NCBI GenBank assembly: GCA_019843655.1
Contig: JACDQD010000002.1
Location: forward strand, 10,800,393 to 10,864,392
From: Lethocerus indicus
Lineage: Eukaryota > Arthropoda > Insecta > Hemiptera > Belostomatidae
DNA length: 64,000 nucleotides
Direction of reading: 5' to 3'
The notes below the pieces were generated by a model. It did no database searches and was not told where the DNA came from. It saw only the letters and a program-made list of their open reading frames with translations. Positions within the stretch are counted from its first letter, which is position 1; each line of letters starts with the position of its first letter. Both the position numbers and the translations under genes were made by a program. Below, one piece after another: positions 35,600 to 49,480 of this stretch.

Positions 35600-38205
35600 A
35601 CCGACATGAAAATAGGCTGACTCTAGCTTGTTGTAAGGTTGATTTAGAAAGTATGAAGAAGGAGACAACGTTAAACCGGTCTACCTTTAACGAGGTTACA
35701 TTCACACATCATACAATGCTTGTTTCAGCATAAAATGTGAATAAACTTCATTCCCTTCTAGGTTAAATTTTTTTAAAGGTATTATTGATTAAACACGAGA
35801 CAATTAAGATTATGTGTTAAATCGAATCCATTCAAATTATTGTGTTAATAAAAACTGATTAATCGTAAGATTGATACAAAACTTATTATCGTCCTTTTTT
35901 CTTTCAATATGTGTATTTTTTCAACTCGGTGTGCGCACTTAGAAAATTTATAGTCGAATAAATATTTCTTTTGAACTTCATAACTCATAGCGAAGTGCGG
36001 TTAGGATCGCATATTAAATTTTGCGCCTCCTCAATAGAGGAATTAACATGCCCCGTAACTGGTTCACGCTGCCCTGCCTTATCGAATTTAAACTGAAATT
36101 GTACCAGGCATTAAAATCTCCCACAATTAGGTACTTCCGCATATTTCCCGTCTACATTGAAATCACCGGCGAATATCTATTAGAGGCCAGTTTTCTTCAT
36201 TATAAAAGTCTTCCTGTACACACTGGAAAGGTTCAGTTATCCATTTCCTTTCATCCACAGGGTTCATGTTGCCTCCTTGTTTAAATGCCTTTGAGATACT
36301 ACGCGATAATGTAGCCGTGTCGAATATGAAATTTTAAAATTTGACACAATGCGTGTTTACGGGCGTCAGTGTATAATATAAATGCCCGGGAAGGCAATAG
36401 CGTGGGCACGGGCTTCTGCATAACGCTGAGGTGGGCATATTTCTGCGCGGAGTCTCAAACCTGTTCTCGGAGACGCGATAGTGGGACAGTGGTCGGGCTG
36501 AGCAAATGCAGCCCATTCCGGAAATTAACTCCGTGTTCTCTTTATAGCCAACAAAACGTAATTGTGCCTGTGTGGTGTGTTTTATCCGTAGAGGAAAAAG
36601 TTATTTACATGTAATGAGTTGTCTCTTCTTCAAGATTATTGTTTGTAACTAATCATACTCTATAAAACACCCACCGCAATTTTGCCAAGCAGCCTACCTC
36701 TCTAATACCTGTGTTAAGCTGTTTTTATTTGTTTCATCTAGGTTTTGTATATTTCTAATTACAGAATATACATGAAAAATACCATCTCAAATCCTTAGTA
36801 ATTTCTTTGCGGAAAAGACACGAAATCTCCTTTCTATTTAATAAAATATGAAAGTAAACATTTTTCTTTGAATGAATCTCTCCAAATTGATTTGTCATTG
36901 GAATACTATAATGGAATATATCACAACTATATCTGTAGCATATATGCATGGTTAAGTAACAGACGTATGAGCAACGTAGTATCAAGTTACATTATACTCC
37001 TTTTTCTATATTTTCATGGGTACCCATTCGCCAGTAAGAGTAATTTCATTTCATTCTCTGCACGGTAAAGACCTCGTCTCCTAGCCTACTGACCCATATA
37101 ACAACTCGGTTTCCTATATAAAGTCTCTCCACTTTTGATTTTATCGTTCTTTAGTTATAAGCTAGCAGAGATAAAAAATGTATTTTTTCCATGATTTTAC
37201 TAACAGATCTCTGCCAAGTTTGCCATCGCGTAAAAGGAAATTTACTAACAAAAAATAGTTGTTATGATGGCCAACAAAATGACGTTACTTGCTCGTGTGT
37301 CGTCTCAAGCATCATTCTGTATTCAGCCTGCATCTCTTAACTGTGGTTAATGCGATTCGAATTGAAATTAAATTATAAATGGGTTTACAATGAGATATTT
37401 CCATTCACTGGGAAACTGCCGTCTCAGCGATGATTTGAATTTTCTCGATCGATTTCTGATACGAACTAATCCCCAGTCTATTTCAGATCCTACAATGGTT
37501 TTCTAAAGCTGTACGACAGTAGATTGGACGGAATCTTTTAAGACGGTTTCTTTTAAGGAAATTTGAAGACATGACCTTAATAATGGAAAGTGCGTGTATG
37601 TTTTGAACTTGTAATAAGTATTTTTGAATGCTTAGTAGTCTAACATAGCTATATACAGATACATAGATATATACAGCTAGCCCCCGACTATAAAATGCGC
37701 ATACGGAGTTGGTTAAATTTGCAATATGAATTTTCAAATAGGCGTACAATAAAAATTCGAGTTGGTGCTTCGCAAGGGGACGCATCCCATATCCCGTTAA
37801 CCGAAACTACGGATCGGTTTCGTGACCACGTTCTTGTAGAGCGTTATTAAATTTTACGACCCATTTAATTCTTTTGTTTTTTCTCTCTCTCTTTCTCCCT
37901 CCCTTCGGCGATTGTAAAAATTTTTATAGTTGTATTATTTAATCTTTTATTCATCCTGTCGGGGCGGCGGGACGTGACCGGGCCCCCCAATCGGGCCCCC
38001 ATTTCAATGAGGATATCAACAGCCAGATGTCCGCCGGACTATTTCGAATCTGAAAAAAACCCGTTTCTCGGACTGTATGATGACAGGAAATTGGGCTTCA
38101 TCATAGGTGACAAGAGTTTATATATATATAAAAACAAAAATGCAGGTCCTTCGGAAACACAGGGTCGACCTTTTTGCAAAATGAACGATCCATTCGACTT
38201 TTGAA
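35600..38205. other. AT-rich intron, nothing specific seen
   Basis: Low CpG and many stop codons in all frames. A small GC-rich patch is near 37963-38040. No gene or array is supported. Confidence 0.5.
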
Positions 38206-38215
38206 CGTTAGTCTT

Positions 38216-38243
38216 TTTTAATAACGTCGTGTTTTAATAACGT
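38216..38243. repeat. 12-bp direct repeat, period 16
   Basis: TTTTAATAACGT occurs exactly at 38216-38227 and 38232-38243. Confidence 0.6.
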
Positions 38244-39119
38244 GCCATGAAATTCGAATTAGCTCTTCATCAAAGATTTAGACACGTGTGCTGTTCCTTT
38301 CATAATCGAACATTTTTAATTTATTCTTTGTCGTCAGACTAACTATAAGGAAAAAGTAGACAATTATCGCTGTATAAGAAAATGAGGAAGTATGTAATAG
38401 TAGTAAACAGTAGTACGTTGTTGTAACATAATGACATTTTTCCCTGTCTAAATATAATTCCTTCTAGGCTACCGAACAGGAGGAAATCTTTTTTTGTCTG
38501 CAAGGCAGGTATTCCTCCTATTGATAATTTTCGCGGTAATAGACCTCGGAAAAACCCGACTGAGGTGTAGATGAAACAAATAAAATTTCGGGTAAGGAAA
38601 ATTAACAGTTTCGATTGACGTGGGACCTCCATGTTCCTTGTACTCTTCCATATTTAAAAGGGCGCCCCTTAGTTTCCGTCCTTTGAGCTCCACGTTTGAC
38701 GTCGGTATTGTCGCATCATTCCCCGATATTGCGCACACAACACGGACTGCTTTTATTTAATCACCGGTGACAGAAACTCTGTAATACCTGGTATTTATTA
38801 AATTTCCCCACCTGTTTGAAAAAAACTTTTCCCTCTTCAAAGTAAGTAGGGAAAATGTGTTTTACCTTGCTCGGTTTTAAACCTTCCATGGCTTTTAATT
38901 GATCCTCTTCAATTCAAGTCCGGTTTGTCTGTCTCCTAAATAATAGACGGATGGATGGAATGTATTATTTGTCTCTTTTGAATGGAAACTACTCTCAAAG
39001 AGTTCTACTATGAGCGCAGTCTAACAATTATTCAGAAAAAAAGGTGCTGACTCTGTATTGTATCACATAGCGGGGGAGATGATAAATTCCCTCGCCTAAG
39101 GACTTTCCTCAGGATTAAT

Positions 39120-39960
39120 GAGGCGGCGTGCTGGCGATATTCTTCATTATTCTAATCTACGATTTCTTCACTCCGGCTACTAATGTTGCAGTAAAAACTC
39201 CGTACCGTAAAATCGGGATTACACAGTCGGGTTCGATAATGCCCGAGCTTCCGGCATCCCGGACAAATTCAATACTCCGTGACGTTGGGAATAGCCGCCG
39301 CGAGATGAGCACGACTCGGCCGGTTATTAATTCACAGAGCGTCCGATGAATTGTGGCGGACCGGTTGTAGTTACAATGGAATAGGAATCATGCCCGGAAT
39401 TAACTAAGCCGTCGGTGACCTAACCTCTGGTCGCTACCATCGGCGAAACACTTCGACTGGCAAGGGTCGTTTCAAACTTTCGTATTTTCTATTTTTTGTT
39501 TTAATTCATGTTTATAATCTCTTCTAGTCGCCGAAGTAATTAAATGGGATATAAATAAGTTGGGCAATGAAAAGTCGGTATGTCATATTAAACGGACACA
39601 TCGCGGAGGAGAGTTTGCTTAGCGAAGCGTTGGAGCGGTTTGGTGGGGGTGATGGGTGGGGGAGGGGAGGTTGCACCTCGCACGAGTGTCGCCTGTAATG
39701 AGGGCCGAGGTTTTTGTCATCTTTTTACCGGGGGCAAAAAATTAGGCTGAGCCGGATTTCGAGTACAATTATCCGGATCCTCCGATGACTGATCCGGTAA
39801 TGGGGGAAGCCGAAGGGTGCCGCCGGGTGGGACCACCGGCCGGGTTCTCTGAACGGCGTATAACGCTTCTTCACTGAGGCCGGTGCCTTTGAGAGGCCGA
39901 CGCCGAGGAGCTTTTTGCCTCCCATTGTGACCCGCCCGACACGCCCGTTCATAAAATAGA
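39120..39960. promoter_or_regulatory. GC-richer intronic block with a G-quadruplex motif
   Basis: Islands at 39120-39400 and 39600-39960. At 39645-39667 G-runs of 5, 3, 5 and 4 are separated by TGAT, T and A, a canonical quadruplex motif very similar in sequence to that at 21516. Confidence 0.4.
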
Positions 39961-41245
39961 TATAACCGGGCTTCCTATGAATGGTGTTCTGATCGGGTGG
40001 GACATTGGAAAAAGAACAGATTGAAATGTGTACCGCAGTTTACCTTGTGGGGAATCATCGGGAACAGGTCTGTGGTCAACAATTTGGCGTCGTAAGTGAT
40101 TTACTTTATTTTAACCGCGTTTTACACATATTACACTTAATTATAAGTTATCAAATATCTTTATAGTGAATTTAAACGACATATGGGCACACATTATCTT
40201 ATTGTGATGGCTTGATATTTAAGGATGAATGACTATACCGCTTTGTAATATTTTCTTTCCCCTCAGTATACTATTTAACAAAAATTCAGTTTTTAATTAG
40301 AATTTATGCCTAAGTATGCATATATGTGAGATATCACTCTTAATAGTTTTAACGGTTCGATTGCTTGAAACATGTTTGAGGAGATTGGGGGGGTTGGCTC
40401 GGGGGCAAAAACAGAGTTGGGAAACGTGACAATGGCCGAGTCGTTGAATTATAAAAAAGGTCCGAATTCCCGCAAGCCGATCGGTTACCGAGAACGGGGG
40501 ACGCTTTCTGATTTTGAACCCGGCCAAACGGACTTGTAGTCTCTCCTCCTACGCATGATCGGATGTAGATTTCCTGGCTTCCCGTTAACTGTTGCGAAAA
40601 TCGTGAACGCCGCTTCCGCCTCCACCAGCCAGAGAGTCGGAGGTTTCTCCGTTTGCATTAAGATGGAAAAATTCCGCGGAAATATCATTATATTCAACGC
40701 AGTGTAGATGACACGAAGTTGGCATCAGTGATACACCCAGACCGATAGTTAGTACCCATTGTGTACTATTATCTTATCGACATTATCTGAAATATTGAAA
40801 CCGGCGGTGCATTAATCACTATAATTATTGATAGCTTGAAATGTTGAATCGTTAAAAGTTTTGTTTATTACTCGTGAGAATTAATAAACTACAACTAATA
40901 ATGCGATGAAGTTTGTAATGTCATAAATTAATAAAAATTATCGCAAGTCTCCCAAAGAGGGAAACAGTTCTTTTTTTTATATTCCGAGGGAACGTGACAT
41001 CAGACGTGTGAGAAGGAATTTGTACGAGGCCCAAAAATATTCAATAAAAAGTAAAAGAAAGGATGAAAAAGGTGCCCGTCCACGATTGGAAAAAATAATA
41101 AAATAAAAACGGCAGACCTCAAAGAAGTCCTCGGGATCATCCGCGGAGGGACGATTAAATATTGAAACGCCTGTGAAACCGAAGAAGAAAATTGACAGGA
41201 ACCGGTGGGAGAGAGGAAGAAGACAGAGGTGAACCAGGGTTACCA

Positions 41246-41252
<7 letters not shown>

Positions 41253-41306
<54 letters not shown>
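41253..41306. repeat. (GA)27 microsatellite
   Basis: Uninterrupted GA run. The long open frames crossing it on both strands arise because GA repeats contain no stop codon. Confidence 0.95.
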
Positions 41307-41309
<3 letters not shown>

Positions 41310-43099
41310 GAGAAAGAAGAAAGACAATGAAAGGGACTTGGGAGAGAATACAGGAATTTCTCACGGGTGTCAACCAGTTTCTTAAGTTTTTGCACCGGCC
41401 ATTTTTGGGGACTCCTTGGCTGGAATTCGGCCGCGAGAGAGCTCTCCCTCCCACCCTCACGGATAGACAGAATTTATATTTATTCCCCCTCCCTCGGGCA
41501 AGGAACCGCGAAAAAGAAGAAGAACAACTACAGCCGGAGGACGCGGCCAGAATTCACCAATATTCGACGTCTAAAACTTTTCCATTTACCTACTGCATAT
41601 TGGGCACTTCATTTCATTCAATTTCTTATCGTAATGATGACCAAAATACAGCCTTAAATTTGACCTGCTTCACGTTATTGCAATATGGATCCCAAGATTT
41701 GAATCGGAACATAAAACTTTGAATTAATCATAATTCTGTTATAAAGAGACTTAATAACTGATCTGTTGCTTTTTTTTCTTGGCTCTGCCCGGTGCTAATT
41801 ATAAACCGGTTGAACTATTTGCCTTTCACGTTCTCAAAATTGGCTCGGTATTAATTCCACGGTAGCTAAAAAACTCGATTGAACTTCGTAATGGAATGTT
41901 TAATAGCGGGACAATTTAGGCTTTTTTTTCTAATTTTTCCACCGTTTTTTCATTTTTCACAGTCGAACGATCAGGAAAACCATTGTTGTTGCGGTCTCGG
42001 AAACATTAGTTTCGACCTACCTTCTTCTTTTTTTAAGCCGATGTGGAGGGGGAGGGGGGGAGGTTGTCACGGCCCACTCACAACCGGCTAATGTTCCCCT
42101 GAGGGGGCCTCCTCTCTCCTCAATGGATCTTAGCGCCTTAATTCAATTTCTTCTCGCAGGCTGACCTACAGGTATTTCTTGTTTGCCCGCTTCCAGGCCG
42201 TGGTTAATACCGTTCACGGATTTCACGTTTACTCCCATTTAACAGTAGATCGATGTCTCCTACAGTAGTCTAAATGAAGAGGGTCCTGAATTAATTTTTC
42301 GTAATTGCTAGAATCTGTAAATATGTAAAGTAGATTCTACACGTTTTTGCGGTTTAGGCCTTTTTTGTGACCAATTGCTATTAGCCACACCTCACACTAT
42401 CACATATCGTAGTGAGTTTCGTTCCTGTAAAATTAATATTCTCAAATGGACACCAGTTCCAGTACATTTTCGCCGGTACCACTATTCGTGGGATTTCTCC
42501 CTTTCCCCCAGTCAGATTGTTTTAATATTGAACAGACATCGCGGCACGTCCGATGCCGGCGTAGAATTAAACTTCGCACATTCTCCCGTCACAAATAAAT
42601 TTATTTGTAACCTAACAACAATTCTGCTATTAATATTGATCAGGTGAGATCATCCGATCCGGGAGGCATTAGCGGGAGGCTTCGAACGTCGTGCTGTTCC
42701 AGCCTTGATGAGCCGCCTAATGAGCTTCAGCCGCTACCGGCTTCGGTGTTACATATCGTTCATTATCCACATGGCATAAAATGCAACCGTGGTCTTCCTC
42801 CACACTACCGGTACATACTTGTTTTAGCAGATAAACCACATATTCAGCCGAGTAGTTGGCAATTTCAATAGACGTTAGACAATACTCATGGTCACAACCA
42901 TCCTTTTAACCCCAATTAACTCAACATAACCACCTAGTTTTAGGTATCCAGAAAATTCTAAAAAAAAAAGAAAATCAGTTTTCAGAAAAAACTGAAGCTG
43001 CATGTAGATATTCTCCTTCCTACTGAAGACTGTTCAACGGCAAACAATAATTCATTGGCAGCGAAAAGTTCTGCTCGAAGATAAGCGCCCGTTTCTTTC

Positions 43100-43480
43100 T
43101 CTTCCGCAAAGATCTTGAGGGCACTTACCGCATCGTCTGTCGGCGGATATAGGGTTTAAAAACGGGACCTCACGGACGTGTTATTATTTTCTCGAGTGGC
43201 TTTCATCCGCCATCGGACGGACATTTGTTGATACCAATGTTAAAAGCGCTATGACGCGCGTTTCCGCACTAATTGCATGGGCGGTGCGCAATGTTTTGAG
43301 TGTTCGGTAGCTAAGATAATGTTTGAGGCCGGAACGACGGGGCTGTTTGTAAATATTAACAACAACAGGGCCGATAAATCGACTCGGCCGCCCGAGCCAA
43401 TACGGCGGGTTCCCTCCACACCGGCCGCGGAAAGCGCAAGTATATATTCTCGAACGATGAGCTCACGTCTAGTTATTATT
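43100..43480. promoter_or_regulatory. CpG-bearing intronic island
   Basis: GC-richer block followed by a (GGA)n run. No coding signature and no clear motif group. Low-confidence enhancer candidate. Confidence 0.2.
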
Positions 43481-43540
43481 ATTTGGTACTGCGTGTCCCT
43501 TTTTCAGTAGCCCAGTGTAGTTTCGGGCTGTATAACAGAA

Positions 43541-43563
43541 GGAGGAGGAGGAGGAGGAGGAGG
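43541..43563. repeat. (GGA)n trinucleotide repeat
   Basis: About seven to eight exact GGA units; encodes poly-Ser in a minus-strand shadow frame. Confidence 0.9.
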
Positions 43564-45230
43564 TGGCTGCCAGCAGATATATCTCCGGCCGTGAACTGAA
43601 CCGTGGGCAAAGAGAGAACTGACCCGCTACCGACTCAACCCGCTTTCTATTTTGACTCTTCACTATTTAATCCGCTATAAAGAACCCTGTACTGAATGGA
43701 ATTTTTTTTCTACTTCTGCTCCAAGTTCTGCTACTCGTTCGTCGCTTGAAATGACTGTGGGCCGGCCCCTCGGGCTAATAATTCTTGGCCTTTTGAAACG
43801 GTGTCATCCCGGCCCCCATTTGGCAGCCCCGACATACGCCAACTCTTTCAGTTCTCTTTTCTCGCCCGCATATTATTAGTTTCGTTGTCTGGATCAATGA
43901 TCGGGTCAATCCTATTATGTTTTTCCCCGTTGTTTAGTGTTCGAATCTAGAAAACTTTAACTATTTAAATATACGTTTTAATACCGATCTTTTAGAGACT
44001 TCGGGTAAACTGTAGGAATACTTTTAGGATAATTGAGAAATTTAACCGAAATGACTGATTTCGGCTCTTTGACAACCCTGTCCTTTAGTTGTGGGAGGCG
44101 CCATCGGCGGAAACGCGGGATCGTTTGAAGTGCTATTTTGGTTGTCTATTCCCTCGTCTAGACAGTTTTACTGTCAAATGTTCGGCCCCGTTATACGGTC
44201 TCGGTTTCCCCTCGGATTATTATTCTTCATTATCTTCTTTCCATCTTCTTCGTCGTTTCTCCGCTCCAAATCGCCCCTTTCTTAGGCTCGGTTCTTTCGA
44301 CTTTCATTATTACGGTCTTCCGGCGAATCACTTTCCGCCCCGGGTGCATTCCAGCCTTGTTTCATACAATACTAAGGTTGTTTTTTCAGTTTCCTCCAGT
44401 GTTCGGCGAGATGTTTCATTTTTTTTCCTCGGTTGAGTATTATTTGTCTTAACATTATTATACGGTTTTGGTAATCAATTAACTTATTATGCTAATAATG
44501 TAAAGGATAGGTATACACACATAACATGAATAATGTGTTTGAGTAAATTAACTTCGTATTTACATGAAACATTTTACATTATTTCTTTCTACGTACTTCC
44601 AGTCTTTTCTACGACACTAACATTTTTACGCTGAACGGTAATCTGATTGTTCACCTTCCTGCCTATAGTGCCGCAGTTAACTGACATTTTTTAATTATTT
44701 ATAGACTTGGGGGTATGCACCTGCGATGTCCTCCCTCTTCTCACTAAATGACCTGAGACTCTTACGGCGAGCAGTGGATATAATTACAGTGCAGTCATAA
44801 ATAAATAACATTGTATAGTGGAATCGGGATAAACGAGTATGAAACCTAGGGAGATTCGCCTATTCTGTCTAATTGGGGGAGCGTTTAAACTATGACTGGA
44901 TGTCTGGGTAGCGGGCCGGTATGCGGATGGTGAATGAAGCTGGCCGGTAAAGAAGGGGCTACAAAAACGGCCCATACTATACGCCATGCCCCATTCATGG
45001 GTCCATCTCTTTTTATCCCTACCTCCAATTTTCACTATTGTTCTCCCACCGGACCCTTCCTGGGCACAGTCCGTTTTTCTATTTATCGACTGCAGCGTGC
45101 AAATGAGCTTTTACACTATCCAATGGGCACTATTTCGATTCGGAACAACGAATTGTATCGCCGTAATTTTATTTCGTTTCTACAGACTTTTCAGCGCTTT
45201 TCGAATTACACTGTTGAAAGGGAGTTTCAG

Positions 45231-45269
45231 TTGCATAACTTGTTAAATTATTGCATACTTGTTAAATTA
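45231..45269. repeat. Tandem duplication, 20 bp and 19 bp copies
   Basis: TTGCATAACTTGTTAAATTA (45231-45250) is followed directly by the same sequence lacking one A (45251-45269). A recent two-copy tandem duplication with one deletion; it contains TTGCAT, an octamer-like half. Confidence 0.8.
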
Positions 45270-45836
45270 TATCACAAATTTAATATAAAACACAAATGAA
45301 GATTGTTCCATTCAGAAACAAGACTACTTAAGATTACTTTTCATGTCCACTACACATACACGATTGAGTATTAGTAGCGAGGGAGCGACAGAACTTGTGA
45401 GGTAGCAATCATGAAGTGCATTGGTTGTTGACGCTGGGCCGGGTCTTTTTGACTTTTTATTTCTGGGCGGTAGGTGGGGCCCGGGGCCAATTGTTTAACT
45501 ACCGTTGGGGGCACATTTCTATTATGTTGTTCCTATTCGTCGTTGAAGCTTATTTATCGTGCAAACAGGCCATAGTACAAATAAACAGCGGGTCCTCGCT
45601 GCTGTCGGATACGGTTTGAAATTTAATCGCGTCCCCGCGCGCACAACAACTATTGGATAGTGGGTGTTCAATGGTACGACCGCCCGAGCTTTATATGATT
45701 ATTTATACCGATAAAATTGTAACGCGGAGCCCCGTGTAATTGGAAATTGCCAATTAAAGCGGTGTATCGTTTGCAGCTGTCCGTGAGCGGTGGGCTTCAA
45801 AATTCCGCTTTCCCCGGGTAATTCGAATCGAGCCCC

Positions 45837-45854
45837 CGGATGAATTTTCATCCG
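45837..45854. repeat. Palindromic element CGGATGAA-nn-TTCATCCG, copy 2
   Basis: Perfect 8-bp arms with TT spacer. It shares the 7-bp arm GGATGAA and the 2-bp spacer length with 5809-5824, 40 kb away, on the other side of the exon. It lies in a GC-richer patch (about 45780-45860). Confidence 0.7.
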
Positions 45855-46099
45855 CTTAAAACTAACGCACCACTCCCGTAAGCTTCCTGGAGTGGCTCTA
45901 TGTTTATAGGTAACGGCAGTTCAAATCTACATTTACTTTATCTTTCCTGGTGCACCGTTTTATTGTCTGTAATGCACAAACGAGATGCAAATCTGTTCCT
46001 TGGAAGGATGGGCAAAATAAATCGGTTCGAGCGCGACGGAAGGATCAGGACTCGTAACAGACCAGTATTGACTAATGGGAGGGCATAATGTCGTACAGG

Positions 46100-47570
46100 A
46101 ATCGGATCTCGGTGCTCAATTTATTTGTTTTATCGTACCCTCGGCGGAAATTAGCCTGGCACTCGGCCCGTGGACGGATAAAAAATTATTAATCGAACCT
46201 GTTATTGGGAAGCGAGAGAAAAAAGTTGTCCGACTCTGGAAAAGTGTTCGCCGAACGCGCGAACGGCCGATTGACGACGGAAATTGATTTCCTTCAATTT
46301 ATCTCCATCGGTTTTTCTAACTGCGGGTATTAGTCAAACGCGGGGTAATTAGACACCGGCCGGTAATGAATTCTCCCGTATAAAACTTGACGGTTTGCGG
46401 CCTCCTGGACCGTTTCTTTATTCGACAGGATTTCCAATTCGGAACTGTTTTGTTGACTGCCTAAAACGGAACAACATAAAACTAATCTGTTGAGTGCGGT
46501 AACCGGTTCGATCATTATTATGCTCGTCGTTTTAGAAGGAAAAAAAGAGAGTAATGTCCAACTCTCATTAAGAAGTGTTATTCGTATTTTTAAATTAGGA
46601 TGAATTTCACCGCGATACCTATAATTTTATGTTGTTTCAATCCCGTCTCTTCAGGATTGGAGTGTTCTATATCATTCAAATATTTTCGTATACCAATTTC
46701 GATGTAGGGCTGATATTTCACCGTGTAAACGAATTTTCATCCTTGTTATAAATTATGTTATTACTTATCGTTTAATCATAGGTCTAGTCCCTTTATAGTA
46801 TTCAATTTTTCTATAGAGACTATTGGGAATTAAGTTTATGTTGGACTTAAAACGATATCGGCATGTTTACGCATGTGGGCTATAACACTGGAAAGCGATA
46901 TGCCGGCGGAAATTAATCATGTAGATCCAAATAAAGTGGAGGTTTTCGGCGGAGTATACACAGGGTACGGGTCCGGTGATATGGGGTATGGGTGCGGGGG
47001 CTATTAGGAGGAGCCTTTGACGCTTCAAAGTGATGGCCACGTCTAAACTGGTGGCTGCGCGTTTATGACGTGTTTCCAAACAGTCGGTCAAAAATGATCG
47101 GCTTTTAAGTTGAAAGCCGATTCACGGCAGTTCCAGTCCCTGCCCCAAAATAAACACTTCATATCAAACATAAGTTACCGTCGTTCTCAATGATTTACCT
47201 TAGCAGTAACAGCGATTTTACTATTAACTAGAACTGACAAAAATAGAATTCATTGAATTTTCTAAAGTAGTTATGAGCAAACGATACTATTTATAATATA
47301 TTATTGTAGTAAGCGATTTCGGATGTATGCGACTAAATTCACAATTGGGTTACTTAACTTTCTGATTTTGCAAAATTTCACTATAATTTCGGAAATTAAA
47401 TTCTTAATAAGAGTAACAATTTTAAACACGTTTTCGACCGATTATTCTCTCTCCAATTTTCACTTGATGTCCGATTTTCCCTCCGACGAAACTTTAGAAA
47501 CTCGGAATGTAGCTGAAATCAAGGGAGGAACATTAAGTGAGGCCACTTATTTATCGCCGGCCTCTACAGG
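46100..47570. other. Intron without recognised features
   Basis: Mixed-composition DNA with slightly GC-rich patches near 46100-46280 and 46895-47060. No coding, repeat or motif group is supportable. Confidence 0.45.
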
Positions 47571-47574
47571 GGCT

Positions 47575-47602
47575 GAGAGATAGAGATAGAGAGAGAGAGA
47601 GA

Positions 47603-47648
<46 letters not shown>
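47575..47648. repeat. Long interrupted (GA)n tract
   Basis: GA dinucleotides with a few T interruptions near the start and one GTGA interruption. Many GAGAG cores. Confidence 0.9.
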
Positions 47649-47649
<1 letters not shown>

Positions 47650-48889
47650 TGAGACAAGCCGGATACGAGTCTTGAATAACAAATCCATACTTTCACGGTA
47701 ATTAGAGAGCTCGATATAAATTATTGTATGCCTCCGCGATAGACACTCGTGACTTACACAGTAATCGATTGTGCTGACAGACCACTCGCCAGCTAAGCGG
47801 AGTTTCGATTTCTTGAATACACTTCTTATTTTTGCGGTCAATGTAAATATGCGGATTTCCTGAAATTTTCCGAAGGTTTTTCCATGAATGGTATCCCGAC
47901 TGGTTTCAGATTATGCACATTACACTACATAAAAAAAACTCTCGCAATAATGATACAATGACAATGATTTTATGATCGATACTATGATTTCTTTATTCAC
48001 GGAATGAGAATCAAATAATTCATTTTTATTATTTTCGAATAGGTTCCTATAGTCACATCCAGCTTTAACTTCCAGGACGATCGGAACCTGAATATAATGG
48101 GTTGAGGTGAAAGTTTGCTCGCAAGGCGTATCTTTTATGGAAATAAGAGATACATAATCATTTCTTCTCCGGGGTTTACTTAGCTATAAACCAAAAACTC
48201 ATCACCGCCAAACATTTTAGAAAAGGGGTTTTTCCTTCAGAAACCTTATTTCAAGCCAGTGGAATTTTCTCCGTGGCAATTTTCCCCTGGGAATTGAAGA
48301 GAGATGAGCCGGCGATGATAGACAGCCCGGGTCTCTTCGGAGGCGGGCGGGTCTAGCATAAGCCTCAATCAAAATGATAGCACGGCCCAATCTCTCCACA
48401 AATGAATGAAAACAGAATTATCCCCCTAGGAGTAAATATAAAATAGGGATTATGTACATTTTTCTCTAATTCAGAATTTAATTGTGAACAACGAACCAAA
48501 TGGTGCAAATTACCAGCAATAGTTCCATCAAAATGTATCGGAAAATAAGACATACTAATTTATTTCTTTTAAATAAGAGTGTCGCATAATTTAGAAAGTA
48601 AGCATTATTAAACTAATTGCAGTCGTAAAATGTCAATGATGTTTAGATTCGGGAAAGTCTATTCCCCGTAAAGACTCCAGAACTGACATTGTCGTAGAAA
48701 ATGAGAGGCCGAGGAATTCATTCGCTTCAAGTATACTCGAACGGAATATAGACATTTAGACGGTACGAAGAGGGAGGGTGCCAGTTTAATACATACGCGA
48801 GGGCGTCGAGGGGGTAGGGGAGGGAATACATGACTAATTACTGTGTGCCGAGTCAACATAAGACCCCTACGATTGGGGTGGAATTGTGT

Positions 48890-49480
48890 CATAACCCGCA
48901 GGACCCAACTCAACCCTTGCAGTCCCCGCCCACGAATTCAACCCCGTCAGCCACCCCCTTCCCATCCCGCTTTTAACCGGATTATCATATAAATCCCGCC
49001 GACGCCGGAAAATGGCGCTGGGCCCGACGCGACGCGAGGGGATCATTTATTATGAATGTGGCGGGTGCCACGGCGGGCCGGGTGAAAAGCGTCGTCCCCC
49101 TCCCGACGCCTGAAATGGCGCCGAATTAATTGCACAGCTTTGGCGTTCAGTACCCCCGCTATTCCCGCCTCTTCAACTCTGCAATATTCATTATGCCGCC
49201 CCAATCCGACGCTCCCTCCCCCTCCACCCCGCTCTGGTTCTCATTGAATATTTGATAATTACTAAACCCAATACCATTTATACAATCCCCAACCCCGCGT
49301 CCCTCGCACCCCGGCTGGCTTTAATGCCTCCGCACCGCTATATACATCCTCCCGGCAGGCCCATACAGCTCTTGTAATTACTCTCGGGCCAAATATTTAT
49401 TTGGATTAGGGGGATGGCGGAATATACCGCCTATTGTCCGAGAGGGAGGGGCCTATATAATTTTGCCGCGGCGTTGTTAA
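48890..49480. promoter_or_regulatory. CpG-rich island with two AAATGGCGC (Pho/YY1-like) sites; Polycomb-element-like
   Basis: One of the GC-richest parts of the intron. AAAATGGCGC at 49009-49018 and AAATGGCGCC at 49113-49122 match the GCCATTT core of Pho/YY1 in the same orientation. A GAGAGGGAGGGG purine stretch lies near 49440. The combination recalls fly Polycomb response elements, but no element boundary can be set from sequence alone. Confidence 0.3.

Noticed and set aside
40353..40375. GGTTCGATTGC resembling a tRNA T-loop/B box
   Set aside because: No matching A box, anticodon arm or acceptor stem could be built around it. Other TTCGA strings failed likewise.
5660..41364. Scattered perfect Su(H)-type YGTGRGAA sites (for example 33174, 35068, 41356)
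   Set aside because: The number seen is about the chance expectation for this degenerate 8-mer in 64 kb.
41192..41722. 176-codon + strand frame, the longest in the window
   Set aside because: It begins with TTG rather than ATG, is lengthened by the (GA)27 array, and the non-repeat part shows no recognisable domain.
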